A DNA stretch of 32,284 nt from Methyloprofundus sp. (GCA_012960135.1 DUBW01000077.1:1-32284), one strand, 5' to 3'. Positions 17,002-26,810 are shown, numbered from the stretch's first letter. Made by a program: numbers and translations. The notes: a model not told the origin generated them from the letters alone.

Positions 17002-20000
17002 ATGGGATATAAAAACATTGACAGTATGCTGGATGCGGTAACGCAATATATTCGTAGTGAAATAAAAGATCAAAGTGTTGAGCAATTAACACTGTTTGCC
17101 AGACAATATTTTAGTTTTAATGCGTTTGATGAAACTGCAGATATCTCTGTAGAAGACTTGTATGGCGCGGTATTATCCCACTGGAATTTATTTCTGTATT
17201 TGCCTGATGGCAAGGTTAAAATGCATCTCTACAACCCCAGTGTGGAAGAGCATGGCTGGCAAAGTTCGCACACGGTTATTGAAGTGGTTTCACCCGACCA
17301 GGCATTTATCCTACAATCCATCACCATGGAAATTAACCGCTATGGTTTTGTTAATCAACTGGTGTTTCATCCCGTTTACTGGGTGCACAGAGATAAGTTA
17401 GGCAAGTTACTGGAGATTAGTAAAATAGAATTTTCCGGTGCAGTGCAGGAAAGTGTAATACATATAGAGATTAATCGACAAAGCGATGATAAATTAATTA
17501 AGCAACTCAAAAATAGCTTACAAAAAATTCTGATCGATGTCTGTGCTGCGACAGAAGATTGGTCAGCAAGCTTGCTGAGAATGGATTCGGCAATCTCGAC
17601 ACTAACAGCACAAAAGAACTGCGACCTAAAAGAATCGATTGAGTTTTTACAATGGCTAAAAGATGACCATTTTGTGTTTTTAGGCTATCGAGAGTATCGC
17701 ATTATTGAACAGGATGAAGCTTATGGCTTTAGTGTTATTGAAAATACCGGGTTAGGTATACTTCGAGATAGCATCGCCAGCATTTCTGAAGCAAATTTTC
17801 TGCCGATGAGTGATGATGCCTATCAGTTACTGAATAATGATAACCCGCTGTTGATTACCAAAGCGACCAGCAAGGCCAAGGTACACCGACCCGTTTTTAT
17901 GGATTATATCGGCATTAAGCAATATGATGCTGCGGGGCTGGTTAGCGGGGAAATTCGTTTCTTAGGGCTATATTCTTCATCTGCCTATTCCTGTGAGCTA
18001 AATAGTATTCCTCTGGTGCGCAGTAAAATGAAAGCGCTATTGCAACAGTCAGAATTTGTTAACAGTAGTCATACCGAAAGAGCCTTATTATTTGTTATTA
18101 ATTCATTGCCCAGAGATGAATTATTTCAGGCTAATCTAGATGATTTATCAGAATGCGTGACCGGTGTGTTGCAGTTACAGGAACGCCAGCGAGTGCGTGT
18201 ATTTGTACGCCATGAAGTCTATAGCCATTTTGTTTCACTGTTAGTATTTGTTCCTAGAGAACGCTACAACACAGGTTCTAGAAAAAAAATACAGGAAATT
18301 CTACTGGAGATTTTTCAGGGCAGTGACCTGGATTTCAGCGTGACACTTTCAGAGTCTATTCTGGCTAGGATCCATTTTATTATTCATAGTAAAGTTAAAT
18401 ACTGTATAGATTACGATGTTAAAGAAATAGAACAGCGGATTATTAGCTCATTATCTAATTGGCATGATGAATTAGAAGATGAGCTGCATTTTCAATACGG
18501 TGAAGCAGAAGCAAATAGCTATTTACAAGCCTATAAACATGGCTTTTCTGCCGCTTATCGAGAGGCTGTTTCTGCCCGTACGGCATTGCTAGATTTAAAA
18601 CGCCTGGAGCAAATTGAGCGGGATAACTTATCAGTCTTGGGTTTTTTATATAGCCCGCTCACAGCGAGTGGCCAAAAGCAGCTTTATTTTAAACTCTATT
18701 GCTTTGGTCACATAGCCTCGCTTTCGCGCAGTCTGCCTATGCTGGAAAATATGGGGGTAAAAGTCTGTAGTGAACACCCCTATGAAATTAATAAACATAA
18801 CCAGAATAAACCCTTCTGGATTCACGATTTTGGTCTTACCTATGCGTATGTAGATCAACTTAATCTTGAAGTTTTAAAGCCACGATTTCAAGAGGCATTT
18901 GAGCAATGCTGGCTGGGACGTGTCGAAAATGATGGCTTTAATGCATTGGTCATCAGTGCGAGTCTGTCATGGCAAGATATCAATATACTAAGAGCCCTGT
19001 ATTTTTACCTGCGTCAAATTGGCATTACTTTCAGCCAAAGCTATGTTGAATGTACCCTGGTAAATAATACGAGCGTTGTCACGTTGCTGATTAATCTATT
19101 TTACCAGCGCTTCAGCTGTAATTCTGAAAATGAAAATACAGTTGCACAAGAGTCTGAGCAATTGACAGCAGATATTGAAATGCAGATTGACCAGGTCAAA
19201 TCTCTGGATGAAGATCGTATACTCCGACGCTACCTGAATTTGATATTAGCAGCAGAGCGAAGTAATTTTTTTAAAAATGCGGTTGACGAGCAGGGCGTTC
19301 CCTATTTATCGATTAAATTTAATTCTGCCAGGGTCAATGAAATACCCTCGCCGGTGCCGTATTATGAGGTTTTTGTCTATTCTCCGCGTATGGAAGGCAT
19401 ACACTTACGCGGTGGAGCAGTTGCCAGAGGAGGCTTACGCTGGTCTGACCGGCGGGAAGATTTTAGAACAGAAGTGTTAGGGCTGATGAAAGCCCAGATG
19501 ACTAAAAACTCGGTCATAGTCCCGACAGGCGCGAAGGGCGGATTTGTGGTTAAGTCAGTGACTACTAAAGAAGCAATGGCTACCGAAGGGGTTGCCTGCT
19601 ACCGTTTGTTAATACGCGGCTTACTGGATATTACCGATAACTATGCTGTCAATGAGGTGATCAAGCCGGAGCAGGTTAATTGCTATGATCAGGACGACCC
19701 TTATCTGGTCGTGGCTGCGGATAAGGGCACGGCAAGTTTTTCGGATTATGCCAATGAACTATCTTTACATTATAACTACTGGCTGGGTGATGCATTTGCT
19801 TCGGGCGGATCGGCTGGATATGATCATAAAAAGATGGGTATTACTGCACGCGGTGCCTGGGTGTCTGTGCAACATCATTTTGCCAGTTTAGGTATAGATA
19901 TCCAGAAAAAAACCTTTAGCGTCGTAGGTATCGGCAGCATGGAGGGCGATGTGTTTGGCAATGGGCTGCTGCTCTCCAATAAAATAAAATTGATCGCAGC

Positions 20001-21804
20001 GTTTAACCATGAATCTATATTCTTGGACCCTAACCCACATGCTGAGAATAGCTTTCAGGAACGGCAGCGATTATTTCACCTTATTAAAAGTAAATGGACT
20101 GATTATGAGCCAGGCTTTATTTCTAAGGGTGGAGGCGTATATTCGCGGCATGATAAAACGGTCATTTTAAGTAATGAAATAAAGGAAGCACTGGCTATTA
20201 ATCAGACACAGCTAACACCCAATGAATTAATCAAGGCAATATTATCTGCGCCGGTAGACTTGCTCTGGAATGGCGGTATAGGCACTTATGTTAAAGCGGA
20301 TGCCGAGTTAAATAGTGAAGTGGGCGATCGGGTCAATGATTCCTTGCGCATTAATGGTGGACAATTACGGTGCAAAATCGTTGCAGAAGGAGGGAATCTG
20401 GGCTTTACCCAGTTAGGGCGTATTGAATATGCACTGCATGGTGGCTGTATCAATACCGATTCAATTGATAATTCAGCAGGTGTTGATTGCTCGGATCATG
20501 AGGTTAATATAAAAATCCTGTTAAATAATTTGGTATTACAGGGTGACTTGACGGCAAAACAACGCGACAAGTTACTGGAAAGTATGACTGATCAGGTTGC
20601 TGACCTAGTACTAAGTAATAACCATCAGCAAAACCATGCAATCAGCATGATCCAGAAAGAATCCATTATCGAATTATCCGGCTTAAAACAATTGATTATT
20701 ACGCTGGAGAGTAGAGCAAATTTAGACTGTGTACTGGAAAAACTTCCCAATGATAAAGTATTACAGGCGCGCAAGATTTCAGGCAAAGGTATGACACGCC
20801 CTGAAATATCAGTATTACTGGCGTACACCAAACAATTGTTAAAAACAGACTTACTATCTGAATCCAGGTGTATTAACCTGAACCTTTATCAGCACGTTCT
20901 GGTAGATTATTTTCCGACCCAGTTACATAGCGCTTATGCAGAGCAAATACAACAGCATCGCCTGGGTAAGGAAATTGTTGCTAATCAGTTAATTAATAGC
21001 TTGGTAAACAGGCTGGGAATCGTATTCCCGCATCGATTTATGCAAGAGTTAAATTGTAGCGTTGCCGAACTGGTTAATACCTATAATCTGGTCTGTCGCG
21101 TGTTTGAAATAGATGCCATCTGGAAAATGCAAAATGAGCAGGAGAGTAATGTCAGTGCACAAGTGCGGGAAGAAATTAAGTTGAATATCAGAAGGTGGGT
21201 CGAGCGCGCCATGTATTGGTTTGTGCATAACGAGTCCAAGGATGAATTAGCAGAGCATTATGTAACCAGCATCGAAGAATTAGATCAGGGCTTGAGTGGG
21301 TTAATTACAAAAACTGAGCAAAAGATGCTTGATCAGGCGGTTGATAAACTGATTCAGTCAGGTGTTAGTGCGTCATTGGCATTGAAGATTGCCCAGAGCG
21401 ATGCCTTATTTGCTTGTTTAAATGCTATAAAAGTACAAAAGAAAAGTAAGTATTCACTTGCTGAAGTGACTAAAGGACTATTTTTTCAAGCGGAAGTACT
21501 CAATTTATATTGGTTGTATCAACAGATATTGGTATTGCCCAAAGAATCGGCCTGGGAAGCCTTATCTCGTCGCGCTATGATTGAAGAGTTTAATCAGGTC
21601 AGCTGCGTATTGCTGCAAAGTGTACTCGCTGAAGAAGAACATAACATTGCCAGCAAACTAGAAGCCTGGCAGAAAAATAACAGTGCTACATTTGAGCGTT
21701 ATATGGCTCTGGTGCAAACGTTACAAGCTGATGATAGCGTACAATTAGAAAAGATCGTGGTCATTTTAGGGGCTAGCTGGAATTTAACGGTATATGGCAA
21801 TTAG
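17002..21804 (+). CDS. gdhB: NAD-specific glutamate dehydrogenase, 180-kDa class
   Basis: Large NAD-dependent enzyme that deaminates glutamate to 2-oxoglutarate and ammonia, usually catabolic. The 1600 residues match the L-180 class. The N-terminal half holds ACT-like regulatory segments. The catalytic domain has RGGLRWSDRREDFRTEVLG from about 809, VPTGAKGGFV from about 840, DKGTASFSDYAN near 906-917 and GGSAGYDHKKMGITARG near 935. The nucleotide-binding loop is VVGIGSMEGDVFGNG near 974-988. A long helical C-terminal region follows. GGGGAG lies 6 bases before the ATG. The symbol follows use for this class in Pseudomonas; other names are in use. A radical SAM gene follows after 13 bases. Confidence 0.93.
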   Translation: MGYKNIDSMLDAVTQYIRSEIKDQSVEQLTLFARQYFSFNAFDETADISVEDLYGAVLSHWNLFLYLPDGKVKMHLYNPSVEEHGWQSSHTVIEVVSPDQAFILQSITMEINRYGFVNQLVFHPVYWVHRDKLGKLLEISKIEFSGAVQESVIHIEINRQSDDKLIKQLKNSLQKILIDVCAATEDWSASLLRMDSAISTLTAQKNCDLKESIEFLQWLKDDHFVFLGYREYRIIEQDEAYGFSVIENTGLGILRDSIASISEANFLPMSDDAYQLLNNDNPLLITKATSKAKVHRPVFMDYIGIKQYDAAGLVSGEIRFLGLYSSSAYSCELNSIPLVRSKMKALLQQSEFVNSSHTERALLFVINSLPRDELFQANLDDLSECVTGVLQLQERQRVRVFVRHEVYSHFVSLLVFVPRERYNTGSRKKIQEILLEIFQGSDLDFSVTLSESILARIHFIIHSKVKYCIDYDVKEIEQRIISSLSNWHDELEDELHFQYGEAEANSYLQAYKHGFSAAYREAVSARTALLDLKRLEQIERDNLSVLGFLYSPLTASGQKQLYFKLYCFGHIASLSRSLPMLENMGVKVCSEHPYEINKHNQNKPFWIHDFGLTYAYVDQLNLEVLKPRFQEAFEQCWLGRVENDGFNALVISASLSWQDINILRALYFYLRQIGITFSQSYVECTLVNNTSVVTLLINLFYQRFSCNSENENTVAQESEQLTADIEMQIDQVKSLDEDRILRRYLNLILAAERSNFFKNAVDEQGVPYLSIKFNSARVNEIPSPVPYYEVFVYSPRMEGIHLRGGAVARGGLRWSDRREDFRTEVLGLMKAQMTKNSVIVPTGAKGGFVVKSVTTKEAMATEGVACYRLLIRGLLDITDNYAVNEVIKPEQVNCYDQDDPYLVVAADKGTASFSDYANELSLHYNYWLGDAFASGGSAGYDHKKMGITARGAWVSVQHHFASLGIDIQKKTFSVVGIGSMEGDVFGNGLLLSNKIKLIAAFNHESIFLDPNPHAENSFQERQRLFHLIKSKWTDYEPGFISKGGGVYSRHDKTVILSNEIKEALAINQTQLTPNELIKAILSAPVDLLWNGGIGTYVKADAELNSEVGDRVNDSLRINGGQLRCKIVAEGGNLGFTQLGRIEYALHGGCINTDSIDNSAGVDCSDHEVNIKILLNNLVLQGDLTAKQRDKLLESMTDQVADLVLSNNHQQNHAISMIQKESIIELSGLKQLIITLESRANLDCVLEKLPNDKVLQARKISGKGMTRPEISVLLAYTKQLLKTDLLSESRCINLNLYQHVLVDYFPTQLHSAYAEQIQQHRLGKEIVANQLINSLVNRLGIVFPHRFMQELNCSVAELVNTYNLVCRVFEIDAIWKMQNEQESNVSAQVREEIKLNIRRWVERAMYWFVHNESKDELAEHYVTSIEELDQGLSGLITKTEQKMLDQAVDKLIQSGVSASLALKIAQSDALFACLNAIKVQKKSKYSLAEVTKGLFFQAEVLNLYWLYQQILVLPKESAWEALSRRAMIEEFNQVSCVLLQSVLAEEEHNIASKLEAWQKNNSATFERYMALVQTLQADDSVQLEKIVVILGASWNLTVYGN

Positions 21805-21817
21805 CGGGTAGGCAATC

Positions 21818-23710
21818 ATGAAAGTTTTATTAATTACCCCACCGATGACCCAGCTCAATACACCATATCCCGCAACGGCGTATTTAACCGGCTTTTTAAA
21901 GTTACACGGTTATGAGGTAGCGCAACGTGATTTAGCGATAGATCTGATACTTAATATCCTATCCCGCCAGGGCCTGGAACCGCTATTTGAGAAAATTGAA
22001 GAGAATTACGCCGATATTGATGACCAAGATTTACCCGATAGTATTTATCATTTTTTAGCCCATTATGCAGACTATTATCAATGTATCGATGCGGTTATCA
22101 ACTTTTTACAGGGCAAAGATCCCAGTTTAGCTTTACGTATCGCATCGCGCCGGTTTTTACCTGAAGGCCCGCAATTTGAAACGTTGTATCAGATGGAAGA
22201 GAACAACAGTGAGGTTTTAACCCAGGCTTTTGGCTTACTGGGCGTACAGGATAAGGCGAAATATTTAGCCACTTTATTTATCAATGATATCGCTGCCGTT
22301 ATTAAGGAAGGTGTCGATGCGCATTTTGAAATTTCGCGTTATGCAGAGAGACTGGCAGCGTCCAATCCTCAGTTTGATGATTTATATAATGCATTACATT
22401 CCACTGAATCACTGTATACCGAGACAATCATTGCGCAATTTATGCAGCAATACATAGACGCAGAAAAACCTGATGTACTGGGTATCAGCGTACCGTTTCC
22501 AGGGAATATGCTAGGCGCATTACAGGCGGCTAAATACTGCAAGCAATATGCACCGCATATTAAAATAGTGTTGGGTGGCGGCTTTGTAAATACCGAGTTA
22601 CGCGCCTTAAAAGAGCCGCGCTTATTTGAGACAATCGACTATGTATGTCTGGATGATGGTGAGCGGCCGTTATTAACGCTATTAGAGAATCTACAGGGAA
22701 AAAATAGTACGTTATTTAGAACTTATCTTCTGGAAGCAGGGCAGGTGATTTTTAAAACTACTACAGATCTACACGATATCGCGCAAAAAAATGTCGGCAC
22801 GCCCGACTACATGGGACTACCAATTGACCGATACTTGTCATTATGCGAAATGCTAAATCCCATGCATCGGATCTGGAGTGATGGCCGCTGGAATAAAATC
22901 ACCATAGCTCATGGCTGCTACTGGGCGAAATGCAGCTTTTGTGATATTAGCCTGGATTATATCGCTAACTATGATGATGCAGGTGCTGATATTACCGTGC
23001 AGCGCATCAAAACCCTGGTCGCTGAAACAGGACAGACGGGCTTTCATTTTGTCGATGAAGCAGCACCTCCTAAAGCATTATTTGCTCTGGCTAAAAAACT
23101 AATAGAGCAAGATATCGTGATTACCTGGTGGGGGAATATACGCTTTGAAAAAACTTTTACCGCTGAAAAATGCCAATTACTGGCTGACTCGGGTTGTATC
23201 GCCATCAGTGGTGGTTTAGAAGTGGCATCAGATAGGTTGTTAGCCTTAATGCAAAAAGGAGTGAGTGTAGCCCAGGTAGCCAAAATAACCAAAGCCTTTG
23301 CTGATGCCGGTATATTAGTCCATGCCTATTTGATGTACGGCTTCCCCAGTCAGACCGAACAGGAAACTGTAGATGCTTTGGAATATGTCCGGCAACTTAT
23401 GCAGCATGGCTGTATCCAATCTGCCTACTGGCATCGCTTTGCCGCCACGATACATAGTCCGGTCGGACTTAATCCTGCTGAGTTCGGTGTGGAACTAATC
23501 GCCAATAAAAATGTATTATTTGCTGAAAATGATATCGCTTATATCGATTCGGTACTGACCAATCATGAAATGCTGGGGCTAGGCTTGAAAAAAGCTTTGT
23601 ACAATTATATGCACAATACAGGTTTTGAGTATCCTGCTTCGTTCTGGTTTGCTAATAAGGTTCCGGAAAGCTGTATTGCAGAGGATTATATTGAGGGGTG
23701 TTTGTATTAA
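21818..23710 (+). CDS. B12-binding-type radical SAM protein, unknown substrate
   Basis: 630 residues with an N-terminal cobalamin-binding-like Rossmann region and a radical SAM barrel. The first region opens VLLITPPMTQLNTPYPATAY, has a helical insertion at about 45-210, and closes with VLGISVPFPGNMLGAL and the block KIVLGGGFVNTEL. The canonical DxHxxG B12 ligand motif is not visible. The cluster motif HGCYWAKCSFCD has Cys367, Cys372 and Cys375, i.e. CX4CX2C rather than the textbook CX3CX2C. Later blocks FHFVDEAAPP, ITWWGNIRFE, ISGGLEVASDRLL and HAYLMYGFPSQTEQET are typical of elongator-type radical SAM barrels. The start has GGTAGG 6-8 bases upstream and lies 13 bases after the glutamate dehydrogenase stop. 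The reaction cannot be inferred. Confidence 0.85.
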   Translation: MKVLLITPPMTQLNTPYPATAYLTGFLKLHGYEVAQRDLAIDLILNILSRQGLEPLFEKIEENYADIDDQDLPDSIYHFLAHYADYYQCIDAVINFLQGKDPSLALRIASRRFLPEGPQFETLYQMEENNSEVLTQAFGLLGVQDKAKYLATLFINDIAAVIKEGVDAHFEISRYAERLAASNPQFDDLYNALHSTESLYTETIIAQFMQQYIDAEKPDVLGISVPFPGNMLGALQAAKYCKQYAPHIKIVLGGGFVNTELRALKEPRLFETIDYVCLDDGERPLLTLLENLQGKNSTLFRTYLLEAGQVIFKTTTDLHDIAQKNVGTPDYMGLPIDRYLSLCEMLNPMHRIWSDGRWNKITIAHGCYWAKCSFCDISLDYIANYDDAGADITVQRIKTLVAETGQTGFHFVDEAAPPKALFALAKKLIEQDIVITWWGNIRFEKTFTAEKCQLLADSGCIAISGGLEVASDRLLALMQKGVSVAQVAKITKAFADAGILVHAYLMYGFPSQTEQETVDALEYVRQLMQHGCIQSAYWHRFAATIHSPVGLNPAEFGVELIANKNVLFAENDIAYIDSVLTNHEMLGLGLKKALYNYMHNTGFEYPASFWFANKVPESCIAEDYIEGCLY

Positions 23711-23712
23711 CG

Positions 23713-23741
23713 AACCAGAGTTTAGTAACTAGACTCTGGTT
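23713..23741 (+). terminator. Hairpin terminator after the radical SAM gene
   Basis: AACCAGAGT pairs perfectly with ACTCTGGTT, and the inner TTAG/CTAG extends the stem to about 13 bp around a TAA loop. It begins 2 bases after the stop of the radical SAM gene. Only a short T stretch (TTT, then GAAGTTACTT) follows, so it is a weak intrinsic terminator or an mRNA-end stabiliser. Confidence 0.6.
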
Positions 23742-24092
23742 TGAAGTTACTTAAAATGTTTGCCCGATTTACAGGCCTGTGTTTTTCAAGGAAGTTGTCG
23801 CCTAAATTATTGAGGAGCCTCTTTATTACGCCCGTGCAACAAAGACAAAGTTTACTCAATGTGGCTAAAAAACCTACAGGAATACTTGACCATTACAGAT
23901 TATTTAGGCTTGATTGCTACAAATATATTTCCAGCTAGAAACCCAGAGTGGCAAACTATCCCTCCGAAATGGGAAGAAAATTCCAAAGAATTTTTTGGAT
24001 ATAGTAGGGTAACTTCATGATGCATCTGGAAATATAGTCAAATCTCATTAAGAACTGATTAGAAAAGTAAGGTTTAAACTTTGAGCATGAAA
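23742..24092. other. Gap with possible gene remnant (53-codon frame at 23859-24020, +)
   Basis: Between the terminator and the PhyH gene no full gene is visible. A frame at 23859-24020 reads MWLKNLQEYLTITDYLGLIA and continues through NPEWQTIPPKWEEN to EFFGYSRVTS. Its composition looks like real protein, with a Trp/Pro-rich end, but it has no ribosome site and I do not recognise it. It is probably the tail of a lost gene. An overlapping frame at 23741-23938 looks less protein-like. Confidence 0.4.
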
Positions 24093-24875
24093 TCAACCTT
24101 TCGACTTTAAGTGGATAGTATTCATAAATAACCTTGGATCTTCAATTTTATCCAGCATTGAAATATCCGGCAAACAATCGTCATCGACATAGTCAACAAA
24201 ATTGGCTGCCGAATCAAAAACTAAGATATCCAACGCTAACCTATCCAATCCGTATAGACCACGGTGGATCATATCAGCCGAAAAAAGTAACAAGTCGCCC
24301 GCAGCTAACTTAATTTTCTTACCGGTAGAGAGACTTTCACTACTCACTCGTCCATTTTTTTCTTGTCGCACATCAAATTCTTCATCACTATCCCACCGCT
24401 TATGCGTTCCTGGAACTAGCTCCATTCCGAGCTCATCAAATAAAGGGACTCGAAGATGTAATACTTGAGTGTCATGAATGACTTTTTTTTGCACTTCAAC
24501 GTCATGATCATATTGACAGTCTCGATGCCAGAAATCTTTTTGTTGAGGATTAACTGGGTTGAAAAATAATTGGGTATTCATAAAAGCTGGATTATCCGAT
24601 ATAACGGAATCGACAACATTCATTATTTTTTTTGAACTGATAAAATTAAAAAACATCACCCGATCATCGAACTCTAAGTACTTACTTCCGGTAATTAAAG
24701 AAGAATTGAACGCTTCCTGCTGATAGAAATCAGCATTGTCATGTTTCCATAACTCATGAAATTTTAAAATGACTTTTCTAAGTGATGAAATTTCAGCCGC
24801 ATTGAAATAATTTCTAATTACAAAGTAACCTTGATCATCATAATTGCTATTCAATTGACTTCGATTGACTACCAT
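24093..24875 (-). CDS. Phytanoyl-CoA dioxygenase (PhyH) family protein
   Basis: Fe(II)/2-oxoglutarate-dependent oxygenase of the PhyH family; the substrate is unknown. The 260-residue product has the iron triad His117 and Asp119 in FWHRDCQ and His204 in MIHRGLYG, plus Arg212 (DRLALDIL) as the likely 2-oxoglutarate ligand. GYFVIRNYF near the N-terminus is typical of the fold. I chose the ATG at 24875, with GTGGAG 3 bases upstream; a GTG at 24884 in the same frame would add MET but has no ribosome site. No partner gene is adjacent, and it is more AT-rich than its neighbours, which hints at recent acquisition (impression only). Confidence 0.85.
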   Translation of the reverse strand: MVVNRSQLNSNYDDQGYFVIRNYFNAAEISSLRKVILKFHELWKHDNADFYQQEAFNSSLITGSKYLEFDDRVMFFNFISSKKIMNVVDSVISDNPAFMNTQLFFNPVNPQQKDFWHRDCQYDHDVEVQKKVIHDTQVLHLRVPLFDELGMELVPGTHKRWDSDEEFDVRQEKNGRVSSESLSTGKKIKLAAGDLLLFSADMIHRGLYGLDRLALDILVFDSAANFVDYVDDDCLPDISMLDKIEDPRLFMNTIHLKSKG

Positions 24876-25225
24876 TGTCTCCACTTTATTATAAAAATAA
24901 TTGGGTTCATTTTTTTTATTATCATATGAATCATATTGCTTAACTATCGGGTTTTACGACGTTACTACAAGCTGAGGGGTGAGTATCTGTTCTTTTGTAA
25001 TATTAGTAATTGAGACTTCATATTGCTGCATCGTGCTGCAAAACCAGATTTGTTGAAAAAAGTAATACCAGAGTTTGAGGCTAGTCTTAGTTTCATTATT
25101 GTTGTTTCTTTTTTGTTTTAAAACCCTAATACGTATAGTAAGGAGAAAATGTTACAGCAATGTAAAAAAAGATTCGTAGCAACTCTGCGTAGTTAAACAA
25201 GAAGCTTATGTTGCGTTATTTATTC
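24876..25225. other. Noncoding AT-rich gap between PhyH and bpt
   Basis: No gene, RNA or clear repeat is visible. It must contain the PhyH promoter and the aat-bpt terminator. On the minus strand TTATAATAAAG before PhyH could hold a -10, without a clear -35. T-rich tracts near 24909-24920 and 25101-25120 are not tied to a hairpin. Confidence 0.35.
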
Positions 25226-25924
25226 TCAAGGGATAGAACGCCACTGATTATCAATCATCCCTTGCATGGGTTGGTAGTTAATTTTATAGGACATTTTTTG
25301 ACAGTTTTCTATCCAGTAGCCTAAGTATAGCCAGTCTAAGCCAAGTGATTTGGCATGCTCGACTTGCCATAGTACGGCATAGACACCCAGGCTTCGGGAA
25401 GAATATTTTGGGTCAAAAAAAGTATATACAGCAGAGAGTGCATTATCTAGCAAATCAACAACGGCAATACCTGCTAATTCATTATTACAGGAGAATTCGA
25501 CAAACAGGGTGTTACACCAGTGACTACTTAAAAAACTGATGTAGTTTTCTTTAGTGGTTTTCGACATTTCTCCATCTGGGTGACGGCTGCGTTGATAAAG
25601 TTGATAGAGATCATAGTGTACTTGTTCAAATTTAGCGGGTTTGATATTGACTTGAATGTCAGAATTCTTTTTTAAGGTTCGGCGTTGTTGCCGTGAAGGG
25701 CTAAACTTATCGACAGCTAAGCGTGCAGGTATGCACTTTTGGCAAGTGGAGCAGTAGGGTTGATAAACATGACTGCCACTACGTCTAAACCCCTGGCTAA
25801 TCAATTGTGAATAATGCTGACTATTAAGAGAAAAATCAGGGTGTATGTAGGCAAATTGTGCACTAAGGCCATCTAAATAGCTGCATTCGTGAGGATTATC
25901 TAGATATAAGGGAATTGAAATCAT
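25226..25924 (-). CDS. bpt: Aspartate/glutamate leucyltransferase (arginyltransferase-like)
   Basis: Transfers leucine from Leu-tRNA to N-terminal Asp or Glu of proteins, marking them for ClpS/ClpAP degradation. The 232-residue protein has the family N-terminal cysteine block YCSTCQKCIPARL with GFRRSGSHVYQPYC before it, SRHPDG in the middle and LGYWIENCQKMSYK near the end. I chose the ATG at 25924 (MISIPLYLD) because it gives the normal length and overlaps the aat stop as ATGA; a start at 26044 in the same frame would lie deep inside aat. It is translationally coupled to aat. Confidence 0.93.
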   Translation of the reverse strand: MISIPLYLDNPHECSYLDGLSAQFAYIHPDFSLNSQHYSQLISQGFRRSGSHVYQPYCSTCQKCIPARLAVDKFSPSRQQRRTLKKNSDIQVNIKPAKFEQVHYDLYQLYQRSRHPDGEMSKTTKENYISFLSSHWCNTLFVEFSCNNELAGIAVVDLLDNALSAVYTFFDPKYSSRSLGVYAVLWQVEHAKSLGLDWLYLGYWIENCQKMSYKINYQPMQGMIDNQWRSIP

Positions 25925-26610
25925 TGTTGCCAAGCTGTGGCGGAGGGTTGACGCTGGTGATATTGCTGGAGTAATGCAGAAAAACGCTGGCGTGTTATTT
26001 CTTCTGCCCCGAGGCTTACCAAGTGTGGTGTGTGAACCTGGCAATCTATTATCTGATAGCCCCAGAGGGAGAGCTGCTTAATCAAGCTGACAAAAGCGAC
26101 CTTTGAGGCATCAGTTTGGGTATGGAACATGGATTCACCAAAAAAAACCTGGCCGACTGCTAGTCCGTATAAGCCACCGACCAGTTTATTGTCCTGCCAT
26201 GCTTCTATTGAATGCGCGTAGCCTTCCTGATATAGGCGTATATAGGCGGTCTGCATCTCTGGGCATAGCCAGGTTCCGGTTTCTTTCGACCTAGGGTCAG
26301 CACAGGCTTTTATTACTTCGGTAAATGCAGTATCAATGCTGATCTGGAAAACTTGCCTGCGTAACGTTTTATGTAAGCTTTTGGAAATATGTAATTGTTC
26401 AGGAAAAATAACTAGGCGAGGGTCAGGTGACCACCATAAAATAGGATCTTCATCACTATACCAGGGGAATATTCCCTGGCTGTAAGCGTTAATAATACGC
26501 TGCGTTGATAAACAACCACCCACTGCTAACAATCCATCAGGGTCACTTAGAGCGAGCGCAACAGGAGGAAAGGCTTGGTCTGCCTGATTAGGATCAAGAT
26601 GTGTCAGCAT
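25921..26610 (-). CDS. aat: Leucyl/phenylalanyl-tRNA-protein transferase
   Basis: Adds leucine or phenylalanine to proteins with N-terminal Arg or Lys, creating N-degrons read by ClpS. The 229-residue protein contains GIFPWYSDEDPILWWSPDPR, then TGTWLCPEM, GYAHSIEAW, GGLYGLAVGQVFFGESMF and the run LSLWGYQIIDCQVHTPHL, the ordered signature of Aat. It heads a two-gene unit with bpt, overlapping it by four bases. The ATG at 26610 gives the standard N-terminus. Confidence 0.96.
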   Translation of the reverse strand: MLTHLDPNQADQAFPPVALALSDPDGLLAVGGCLSTQRIINAYSQGIFPWYSDEDPILWWSPDPRLVIFPEQLHISKSLHKTLRRQVFQISIDTAFTEVIKACADPRSKETGTWLCPEMQTAYIRLYQEGYAHSIEAWQDNKLVGGLYGLAVGQVFFGESMFHTQTDASKVAFVSLIKQLSLWGYQIIDCQVHTPHLVSLGAEEITRQRFSALLQQYHQRQPSATAWQQ

Positions 26611-26750
26611 GAGTAAGTGTAGAAATTAATTTTTGACCATTATATAGGGCTTAGGTTCGACCACAATATTATTCAACATTAATTCGTAATCCGTATGGAG
26701 CTAGCGAAACACGGGATCGATTAATTGAAGTATATGTGAAACAGTAATAT
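26611..26750. other. Intergenic stretch upstream of aat
   Basis: This is the first part of the 336-base gap between divergent aat and feoA; the repeat and Fur-like site below fill the rest. I see no gene or RNA. The aat promoter should lie here on the minus strand but no strong -35/-10 pair stands out. Confidence 0.35.
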
Positions 26751-26810
26751 TGTAGAGAGGGCTTTAGTCCGACACCTTTTGAAACATAGCGGACTAAAGT
26801 CCTCTCTACA
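26751..26810. repeat. Short copy of the GCGGACT inverted-repeat element
   Basis: The left arm (26751-26774) and right arm (26787-26810) are reverse complements over 24 bases with three mismatches, around a 12-base loop. Both ends carry TGTAGAGAGG. The arms match the ends of the 172-bp element at 2757-2928, including the AGCGGACTAAAGTCC core. It is a second, solo hairpin copy of the same family, between aat and feoA. Confidence 0.8.

Noticed and set aside
25925-26044. Longer Bpt N-terminus starting at 26044
   Set aside because: It lies within aat in another frame; the ATG at 25924 gives the usual length and an ATGA overlap.
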